From an uncultured Clostridia bacterium (GTDB taxonomy: Bacteria; Bacillota; Clostridia; Oscillospirales; Ruminococcaceae): 7,507 nucleotides of DNA. Of this stretch, positions 1 through 5,762 are shown piece after piece (within the stretch, counting starts at the first letter, position 1; each line of letters opens with the position of its first letter). The position numbers and the translations under genes were made by a program. The notes beneath the pieces are model-generated. The model was not told where the DNA came from. It saw nothing but the letters and a program-made list of their open reading frames with translations, and made no database searches. The stretch is taken from positions 1 to 7,507 of the forward strand of contig CALLQQ010000144.1 of NCBI GenBank assembly GCA_938014915.1. The letters are read 5' to 3'.

Positions 1-375
1 AATTTCATAATCGGCATCATCATCTTTTGCCCTCACCATTACGGATAGATTATATTCGCCAGGGGAAATTACCCCCTGTAACGAAACTTCAGCAATTAAA
101 TCCTCGCTTTTAAGATTCCCTATCTTATAACGATTACCTTTTATCTTTACCGATACCTTTTGTCCCTCACCCTTGATAACATCAAGTCCTAGTGTTTCGA
201 CACTTGTCCCAGTCAGGTCAACTTCAACTTCTATATCACTAATATGTTTCGTCATCGTTGGAAACAATGTGACGGAAACGAAAAACCATATCACTATCGC
301 TAGAAATACTGCGCTTATCCTTGTCCATAAATCTTTTGCAAGTTCCCCACGGAACTTGCTCTTTACATTCTTCAT
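1..375 (-). CDS. cdaR: CdaR, YbbR-domain regulator of the diadenylate cyclase (N-terminal part, cut by window edge)
   Basis: This gene is open to the window edge, so only the first 125 codons are visible. Reading from the ATG at 375-373, residues 1-17 are basic and hydrophilic. They are followed by one hydrophobic membrane anchor at about residues 18-38 (ISAVFLAIVIWFFVSV), with the rest predicted outside the membrane. Residues from about 45 match the YbbR domain pattern: the VDLTG turn, alternating V-x-V-x-I-x-G strands, a DLIAEVSLQG stretch, then a PGEYNLSV strand. YbbR proteins (CdaR) bind CdaA and modulate c-di-AMP synthesis. The gene starts 55 bases after the cdaA stop, the usual cdaA-cdaR order. 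An in-frame stop lies 13 codons upstream and there is no other ATG, GTG or TTG between, so the start is well fixed although the ribosome binding site is weak. The number of YbbR repeats cannot be seen. Confidence 0.9.
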   Translation of the reverse strand, partial: MKNVKSKFRGELAKDLWTRISAVFLAIVIWFFVSVTLFPTMTKHISDIEVEVDLTGTSVETLGLDVIKGEGQKVSVKIKGNRYKIGNLKSEDLIAEVSLQGVISPGEYNLSVMVRAKDDDADYEI

Positions 376-430
376 TTTACGACCATCGCCTTTCCGCCTG
401 TGATTCTGCCTATGCTAGATTAGCGTAACA

Positions 431-1309
431 TTATCTGTTAAACAACTTTTTAAAAAAGCCTTTTTTCTTGCCATTTTCCTCTGTGGATCTTTCAGGTATA
501 ATCAAACTCTTTAGCAGGACTTTCAGCCCATTTTCCTCGAATCCACGTGTCAAATGCCCATTATCAGCAACGGAGATTACGCCCGTTTCCTCCGATACCA
601 CGATTACAATAGCATCGGACTGCTCACTCATTCCAATAGCGGCACGATGTCTAGAGCCGAATTCTTTGCTAATTAATTCTTCCTTCTGCGGCTTTGGCAA
701 ATAGCATCCTGCTGCTAGTATATCGCCATCACGAACTATTACAGCGCCATCATGCAGGGGCGAATTGGGGAAGAAGATATTTTCAAATATAGCGGCACTG
801 GGAGAAGCATTTATCAGCGTCCCCGTGTCGATCTGCTCCCCTAGTTTAGTTAATCTTTCTACAACAATCAATGCGCCAACTTTATTCTCGCTCAAATTCG
901 TTGTAGCACTGACAATGGCATCAATACATATATTCCATTTATTCACGATATTCGTATATGAATCGGGGTTGCCACTAAATACATTCAAATTCGATACTTT
1001 GGCACGGCCCATTTTCTCAAGCGCACGGCGGAGTTCCGGCTGGAACATTACAATTATCGCAAGAATTCCCCACTGGAAGAAATTCTCGAATAAAAATTGC
1101 ATTGTTTTAAGTCCTACTTGACGAACGACGAAGTAGGAAACGAACATTAGGGCAATTCCTTTTACAAGCTGTTCTGCCCGTGTTTCCCTAACAAGTTTCA
1201 TGCCTTTATATAACAAATATGAAAGGAATATTATATCAAGAATATCCCTTATATCTATTAATTTTATCACACTTAATATAGAATCTAGAGCATCTAAAAT
1301 AAGGTTCAT
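431..1309 (-). CDS. cdaA: CdaA, membrane-bound diadenylate cyclase
   Basis: CdaA condenses two ATP into cyclic di-AMP, the second messenger controlling potassium and osmolyte uptake and cell-wall homeostasis in Gram-positive bacteria. The 292 residues are close to the usual family length. Three hydrophobic segments lie at about residues 20-36, 48-65 and 79-90, followed by the cytosolic DAC domain from about 95 to 270. Catalytic hallmarks are intact: the DGA motif at 187-189 (in PLHDGAVIV) and the RHR motif at 220-222 (in SRHRAAIG), plus GALIVVER at 145-152 and SVADNGHLTRGFE near 246-258. The tail is Lys/Phe-rich (KKKGFFKKLF). GAGGAAG at 1322-1316, 6 bases before the ATG, supports the start. 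cdaR follows, giving the standard cyclase-regulator pair; in many Bacillota glmM comes next but would lie outside the window. A promoter candidate lies in the 110-base gap upstream. Confidence 0.97.
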   Translation of the reverse strand: MNLILDALDSILSVIKLIDIRDILDIIFLSYLLYKGMKLVRETRAEQLVKGIALMFVSYFVVRQVGLKTMQFLFENFFQWGILAIIVMFQPELRRALEKMGRAKVSNLNVFSGNPDSYTNIVNKWNICIDAIVSATTNLSENKVGALIVVERLTKLGEQIDTGTLINASPSAAIFENIFFPNSPLHDGAVIVRDGDILAAGCYLPKPQKEELISKEFGSRHRAAIGMSEQSDAIVIVVSEETGVISVADNGHLTRGFEENGLKVLLKSLIIPERSTEENGKKKGFFKKLFNR

Positions 1310-1353
1310 AATACACTTCCTCGCAATTTAGCATAACTAGCTATCATATAATA

Positions 1354-1381
1354 ATTTTATCATAATCTAGAATTATTACAA
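1354..1381 (-). promoter_or_regulatory. Candidate sigma-A-type promoter for cdaA-cdaR
   Basis: On the minus strand, TTGTAA (1381-1376) is followed after 16 bases by TAAAAT (1359-1354), preceded by TG in the extended -10 position (TGATAAAAT). It lies 44 bases upstream of the cdaA ATG in the only sizeable gap before that gene. An AT-only inverted repeat of 8 bases (1349-1356 with 1371-1378, 14-base spacer) overlaps it. The region is very AT-rich, so chance matches are likely and this call is tentative. Confidence 0.35.
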
Positions 1382-1419
1382 GGGGTTCGGCTTTTCTTTT
1401 ACCCTTTATTATATTTTGT

Positions 1420-2565
1420 TTACTTTTCGATGCCATTAACTGCAATTTTTCTGATAGTCCTTGCTAGTAAATCCACTTCATCAACTGTATTCATTATAGA
1501 TGGTGAAAATCTCACGACACCTTGTTCCGATGTTCCTAACTTCTTATGAGCTAAATATGAGCAATGCATACCGCCCCTAAGTGCGAATCCTCTTTTATTT
1601 AGACTCTGGGCAAGTTCGGCCGAATTCATTCCTACTATATTGAATGGCACGATGGGGACACGTTTATACGCACATTCCCTTTCATATATAATCACGCCAC
1701 CAATTCGTGATATGCGCTTACAGAATTCCTCGCAAAGAATCATATCATGCGCATATATATTCGATATGCCTTTTCTTTTTATAAAATCAATACCAGCGCC
1801 AAGTGCTATTATCCCCGATGTATTCGGAGTGCCAGCCTCAAGCCTATCGGGCATAAAATCGGGCTGCAATACGTCAAAGGAATTGCTCCCCGTTCCGCCC
1901 TCTATTATCGTATCAATCCCAAATTCTCCGTCCGATATTAGGATACCCGTTCCCATCGGGCCATATAATCCTTTGTGCCCAGCGGAACATAGTATATTGA
2001 TGCCGTCGCTTGCTATATTAATTGGGATAACTCCGCAAGCTTGAGCCCCATCGGCGATAAAGCAAATTCCATGTTCTTTGCATAGCCTTGCAATTCCTTT
2101 ATAGGGCAGGATTTGCCCCGTGACATTGCTTGCTATCATAATTGCAATTGCCTTTGTCGTTGGTGTGATTAGCTTCCTAAAATTTTCGATAGTTTCCTGT
2201 TCGTTATCACATACTTCGGCGATAGAATATCTGCATCCCATCTTTTCAAGTGCGTGAATCGGGCGTATTACAGAATTGTGTTCAAGATTTGATGTTATGA
2301 TATGCCCGCCATTCTTCATTATACCTTTTATAGCTAGATTGAGCGCATGCGTGCAATTTAGTGTAAAAACGCAGTTCTCCACCTGCGCACCGAATAGAGT
2401 GGCAACTTTCTCCCTAGCATTGAATACCTCTATCGATGTTGCCTCGGATATTTTGTGCCCGCTCCTGCCTGGATTCCCACCGTATTTACGCATGGCTTTT
2501 GCCGCTGCATTCAAAACCATAGCGGGCTTTGGATATGTTGTAGCGGCATTGTCCATATATATCAT
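1420..2565 (-). CDS. Cysteine desulfurase / selenocysteine lyase-like PLP enzyme (class V aminotransferase fold)
   Basis: This is a PLP-dependent enzyme of the NifS/CsdB superfamily that would remove sulfur from cysteine (or selenium from selenocysteine) as a protein-bound persulfide or selenide. The 381 residues are full length. Visible hallmarks are the N-terminal DNAATTYPKP (5-14), LEHNS with the cofactor-stacking His96, ADGAQ with Asp172, SAGHKGLYGPMG with the Schiff-base Lys198, and the active-site loop GGMHCSYLAH with catalytic Cys335, followed by GVVRFS. The RGGMHC loop with an AHKKLGT continuation resembles the subfamily modelled as TIGR01977 (EF2568-like), as I recall it, rather than housekeeping IscS. 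The gene begins 10 bases after the DUF3343-like gene; GAGGGG at 2584-2579 sits 13 bases before this ATG, a long spacing, but a start at Met4 would be still farther away. The substrate (S or Se) cannot be decided from sequence. Confidence 0.93.
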   Translation of the reverse strand: MIYMDNAATTYPKPAMVLNAAAKAMRKYGGNPGRSGHKISEATSIEVFNAREKVATLFGAQVENCVFTLNCTHALNLAIKGIMKNGGHIITSNLEHNSVIRPIHALEKMGCRYSIAEVCDNEQETIENFRKLITPTTKAIAIMIASNVTGQILPYKGIARLCKEHGICFIADGAQACGVIPINIASDGINILCSAGHKGLYGPMGTGILISDGEFGIDTIIEGGTGSNSFDVLQPDFMPDRLEAGTPNTSGIIALGAGIDFIKRKGISNIYAHDMILCEEFCKRISRIGGVIIYERECAYKRVPIVPFNIVGMNSAELAQSLNKRGFALRGGMHCSYLAHKKLGTSEQGVVRFSPSIMNTVDEVDLLARTIRKIAVNGIEK

Positions 2566-2575
2566 TGTTTATCGC

Positions 2576-2791
2576 CTACCCCTCTATTATTTCTCTGCAT
2601 ATGATTCCAATATCGGATAACATTCTGCAAATATTTGCGGTATCCTCATATACACGCAGTCCCGATTTGCATCCGCCAAGATTCCCCCGTTGCACCCTTT
2701 CGATTGAAGTTTTATAGCCTCTACGAGCAAGGAATCTTTGTGCCTTTATCGCATGAGTAGACGAGTTTAATATTATTAACCAAGAATTCAT
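2576..2791 (-). CDS. DUF3343 / putative Se-S carrier-like small protein
   Basis: This 71-residue soluble protein fits the DUF3343 (Se_S_carrier-like, PF11823) pattern. It has an N-terminal strand WLIILNSSTHAIKAQRFL, then RRGYKTSIERV, a Gly-flanked cysteine in NLGGCKSGLRV (Cys41), and a C-terminal helix ending in a GIICREI strand. Members are proposed to pass sulfur or selenium from a desulfurase-type enzyme; Cys41 would be the carrier residue. The next gene, 10 bases downstream, is exactly such an enzyme, so the two probably form one unit. I chose the ATG at 2791: family similarity begins there, and GAAGAAG lies 8 bases upstream. The frame stays open to a TTG at 2953, but that extension runs through the aspS terminator hairpin and has no family-like sequence. 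The family call is by pattern recall; the carrier role is inferred. Confidence 0.8.
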   Translation of the reverse strand: MNSWLIILNSSTHAIKAQRFLARRGYKTSIERVQRGNLGGCKSGLRVYEDTANICRMLSDIGIICREIIEG

Positions 2792-2911
2792 CTTATCAAC
2801 TTCTTCTATAAATTTTTTATCGCACAGGGGATCTATAATGCGCCGATAAAATTGCATATTACATTTTATGCTAAATGCTGCCCAGATGATAATAATCGCC
2901 GCCGAATCACG

Positions 2912-2950
2912 ATAAAAAAGAGATCCCACTATAAAAGTGAAATCTCTTTT
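2912..2950 (-). terminator. Intrinsic terminator of the gatCAB-aspS operon
   Basis: Immediately after the aspS stop codon the minus strand forms a 15-base-pair stem. The left arm AAAAGAGATTTCACT (2950-2936) pairs over a 5-base TTTAT loop with AGTGGGATCTCTTTT (2930-2916), needing only two G-U pairs. A run of six T (2919-2914) spans the base of the stem and what follows. It separates the amidation operon from the DUF3343-like/desulfurase pair. The stem has a U-run on the 3' side and an A-run on the 5' side, but no gene points the other way here. Confidence 0.9.
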
Positions 2951-2965
2951 CAAATTTTATCATTT

Positions 2966-4285
2966 TTACGGCTCTAATCTATTTATATCACGTGGGAACA
3001 TACTAGCCATTCGTATGTTTTTTAGCCCAGCCAATTTCATTACAAGTCTTTCTAGTCCGAGTCCGAGCCCACCATGCGGTGGCATACCGTATTTATGAAT
3101 ATCAAGATAGCTTGAGAAATCTTCCGGATTAAGTCCCATACTTTCCATCTTTGCAACTTGCTCATTATAGTCATGAATCCGTTGTCCGCCCGTTGTTATT
3201 TCAAGTCCCCTAAATAGCAAATCAAAGCTATATGCAACACGGTTATCTTCCTTATCGTCCATAACATAGAACGGACGCTTAGCCGATGGGAAGTGCGTAA
3301 CAAATATGAATTCACTCCCGAGTTCCTTCTGCGCATATTTGCATAGAGCAATTTCATCATCGGGATCTAGATCAAATTTATTTCTTCCGCCCTTGCCTTT
3401 ACTAACAATGTCGATAGCCTCCATAAATGTTACTGAAGGAATCTCATTAATTACTGGCAATTCGACCTTTAATATATCAAGTTCCTGCTCATAATTTTCC
3501 TCTAAATACGCAAGCATGTACTTCAGCATTGCTGTTTCCATATTCATTACATCGTACATATCGTCGATGAAGCCCATTTCAAAATCAAGCCCGATATATT
3601 CGTTCAAATGTCGTGATGTTGAGTGATGTTCGGCACGGTATACGGGTGCCACCTCAAACACTCTATCAAAGAATGCTACTGCCGTTTGCTTATAAAATTG
3701 TGGGCTCTGCGCAAGGTATGCCTCTTTGCCGAAATAGTCGAGCGTGAAAATATTTGCGCCGCCCTCCGCCCCGCTTGATACAATTTTAGGTGAATGTATC
3801 TCGGTGAAGCCATTCTCCATCATGAAGTTGCGGAATCCTGCTGTGACGCCTTCTTGCAATTTGAAAATTGCTCTTTCGTACGGATTCCTCAGTGCTACAC
3901 TTCTCAAATCAAGGTTAACTTCAAGCGAACAGCCGAGCTTCTTATGTGCGACCTTTAAAGGATAGTCGTCCTGCGGCGAAGATAGCAAGGTAATTTTACG
4001 CAAAATTAGCTCAAATCCATGCGCTGCCCTGTCGTCGGCTTTAACTTCGCCCACCGCCTTAACATAGCAACCTTCTTTAATTCCATCAAGACTATCTTCA
4101 CATTCGTCAGCCGAATATACCGTCTGAATTAAATGGCGCCCCGTCCTGAGGACAACGAATGCGAATTCGCTCATTTGACGGACTTTATGCACGCACGCAG
4201 AAATTTCAACTTCGCCACCGACATTCGCTTTAGCAGCAGCAACATCGAATTCCGCCGGTAATTCCCCTCCGTTTAGCTTCAACAA
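2966..4285 (-). CDS. aspS: Archaeal-type aspartyl-tRNA synthetase, probably nondiscriminating (Asp-tRNA(Asp)/Asp-tRNA(Asn))
   Basis: This class IIb synthetase charges tRNA with aspartate. The 439 residues and the absence of the large bacterial GAD insertion mark the archaeal-type (AspS2) form. An N-terminal OB-fold anticodon-binding domain spans about 20-105. The catalytic domain has motif 1 (GFTEIHSPKI, 159-168), the SPQFYKQ segment (194-200), motif 2 (VYRAEHHSTSRHLNE, about 215-229, Arg217), FRGLEITTGGQR (358-369) and motif 3 (GLGLGLERL, Arg413). All active-site signatures look intact. By alignment from memory with the Thermococcus enzyme, His33 occupies the place of Trp26, where His is associated with relaxed tRNA choice; the second discriminating position holds Ala88 rather than Lys or Pro. 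Being the last gene of a gatCAB operon supports a role in making Asp-tRNA(Asn) for amidation. The start is TTG, fixed by a strong AAGGTGG at 4299-4293. Confidence 0.94.
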   Translation of the reverse strand: MLKLNGGELPAEFDVAAAKANVGGEVEISACVHKVRQMSEFAFVVLRTGRHLIQTVYSADECEDSLDGIKEGCYVKAVGEVKADDRAAHGFELILRKITLLSSPQDDYPLKVAHKKLGCSLEVNLDLRSVALRNPYERAIFKLQEGVTAGFRNFMMENGFTEIHSPKIVSSGAEGGANIFTLDYFGKEAYLAQSPQFYKQTAVAFFDRVFEVAPVYRAEHHSTSRHLNEYIGLDFEMGFIDDMYDVMNMETAMLKYMLAYLEENYEQELDILKVELPVINEIPSVTFMEAIDIVSKGKGGRNKFDLDPDDEIALCKYAQKELGSEFIFVTHFPSAKRPFYVMDDKEDNRVAYSFDLLFRGLEITTGGQRIHDYNEQVAKMESMGLNPEDFSSYLDIHKYGMPPHGGLGLGLERLVMKLAGLKNIRMASMFPRDINRLEP

Positions 4286-4292
4286 AATAATC

Positions 4293-4299
4293 CCACCTT
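4293..4299 (-). promoter_or_regulatory. Shine-Dalgarno site that fixes the TTG start of aspS
   Basis: AAGGTGG on the minus strand is 7 bases before the TTG at 4285-4283. A second TTG follows directly (4282-4280), but the spacing favours the first. It is the only strong ribosome-binding signal in the 37-base gap between gatB and aspS. Confidence 0.75.
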
Positions 4300-4322
4300 A
4301 AATTTATAATCAATCGAAAATT

Positions 4323-5759
4323 CTATTTTAGTTTTTCTAGTTTATCTTCTAATTCTTTTTTGATAGATTGGGGTGTGCATACTCCCCTTAATGCCTTGGT
4401 GCATTGCCCCATCAGATAGCCAAATACTTTAACTTCACCAGCAAGATATTCAGCGACTACATTCTCATTTTCAGCTAGTATTTTATCAATAGTAGAAATT
4501 AATTTCTCCCTATCTTCCTTAATCCAGAATCCATTTTCCTCGGCTACTTTATCTAACGAATCGCCCGTTTCTATCATATAACGCAGTGTAGTTTTAGCAT
4601 TATTTTTAGCAATTTTCTGCTCGTCGGCCGCCTGAACAAGTCTAGCGAATTCCGCCGCCGAGAACGGTATATCATTCGCATCAAGCTCACCTAGATTTAT
4701 TCTTCTTAGCAGCTCAACAATGATGAAATCCGATATGCTTTTAGGCTTATTATATGATTTTACCGCTTCATCAAAGAAGTCGCTAATCGCCCTATCTGCA
4801 ATTAAAATTCTAGCATTAATCGGTGTTAGTTTATATTCATCAATATATCTTTCCAGCCTAGCATCTGGAAGTTCGGGCAACTGCGCCTTTATCCCGTCAA
4901 GTTCCGTCTGAGTGATTGTCACTGCTGGAATGTCCGGATCGGGGAAGTATCTATAATCATGCGCATCCACCTTTGAACGTAGAGAACTCGTCGTACCACG
5001 ATTTTCATTGAATCGTCTTGTTTCCTGCACGACTTTTTCCCCACTTTGGAGGATTTTTGTCTGTCTTTGAATCTCGTATTCTATCGCACGGGTGATCGAC
5101 TTAATCGAATTAAGATTCTTAATCTCTGCCCGTGTTCCTAACTGCGTATCGCTTTCACGCATTAGTGAAATATTCACATCTGCACGGAGTTGTCCCTGCT
5201 CCATTTTACATTCACAAACGCCTGCGTATTGGAGGAGTAGGCTGATTTTCTCAATGAATTCCTTAACTTCTTCCGCATTTGAAAAGTCAGGTTCCGTCAC
5301 AATTTCAATAAGCGGTATTCCGCCACGGTTATAATCCGCTAGGGAAACATTATTGAAGTCATCATGCACAAGTTTACCTGCATCTTCTTCAAGATGTATC
5401 TGATGAATTCGAATTTTCTTGCTATTTTGCCCATCAACATTAATTTCTACTTCGCCATTCACGCATAGCGGAAGATATAGTTGCGATATCTGATATGCCG
5501 TTGGCAAGTCGGGATAAAAGTAATTCTTCCTATCCCAATATGTTAATTTATTTATATCACAATTCATCGTGAATCCAGCACGAATTGCATATTCGACGGC
5601 CCTTTTATTGAGCATTGGCAATGTTCCAGGGAATCCTGCACAACCGGGGCAGCATCTAGTATTATGGTCGCCACCGAATTCGGCACTGCAACCGCAAAAA
5701 ATCTTAGAGTCAGTCAATAACTCTGCGTGTACCTCAAGACCGATAACGGGAATAAACAT
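4323..5759 (-). CDS. gatB: GatB, Asp-tRNA(Asn)/Glu-tRNA(Gln) amidotransferase subunit B
   Basis: GatB phosphorylates the side chain of misacylated Asp-tRNA(Asn) or Glu-tRNA(Gln) and transfers ammonia to it. The 478 residues are full length. The catalytic cradle begins with IGLEVHAELLTDSK (Glu9, His11) and continues with YWDRKNYFYPDLP (about 74-86), HLEEDAGK (122-129), DYNRGGIPLIEIVTEPD (142-158, with Glu152) and DYRYFPDPDIP (268-278). These include the positions equivalent to the Mg2+/kinase site residues known from GatB structures. A CxC...CPxC cluster (Cys22, Cys24, Cys37, Cys40) is the zinc-knuckle variant seen in many GatB. A helical and YqeY-like tail (about 300-478) binds tRNA. AGGAGGA at 5775-5769, inside the end of gatA and 9 bases upstream, fixes the ATG; only 3 bases separate the genes, so translation is probably coupled. 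Unlike GatA here, no key residue appears lost. Confidence 0.97.
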   Translation of the reverse strand: MFIPVIGLEVHAELLTDSKIFCGCSAEFGGDHNTRCCPGCAGFPGTLPMLNKRAVEYAIRAGFTMNCDINKLTYWDRKNYFYPDLPTAYQISQLYLPLCVNGEVEINVDGQNSKKIRIHQIHLEEDAGKLVHDDFNNVSLADYNRGGIPLIEIVTEPDFSNAEEVKEFIEKISLLLQYAGVCECKMEQGQLRADVNISLMRESDTQLGTRAEIKNLNSIKSITRAIEYEIQRQTKILQSGEKVVQETRRFNENRGTTSSLRSKVDAHDYRYFPDPDIPAVTITQTELDGIKAQLPELPDARLERYIDEYKLTPINARILIADRAISDFFDEAVKSYNKPKSISDFIIVELLRRINLGELDANDIPFSAAEFARLVQAADEQKIAKNNAKTTLRYMIETGDSLDKVAEENGFWIKEDREKLISTIDKILAENENVVAEYLAGEVKVFGYLMGQCTKALRGVCTPQSIKKELEDKLEKLK

Positions 5760-5762
5760 TTC

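Noticed and set aside
468..1121. Plus-strand open frames of 78 and 118 codons opposite cdaA
   Set aside because: They mirror cdaA codons in the opposite direction and contain no family motif; cdaA itself is unambiguous.
1380..1406. Possible terminator after the desulfurase gene (AAGGG pairing with CCCTT)
   Set aside because: The stem is only about 5 base pairs with a 17-base loop and no T-run follows it.
2792..2911. Sigma-A promoter for the DUF3343-like/desulfurase pair
   Set aside because: Several TATAAT-like words occur in this AT-rich stretch, but none has a -35 match at acceptable spacing.
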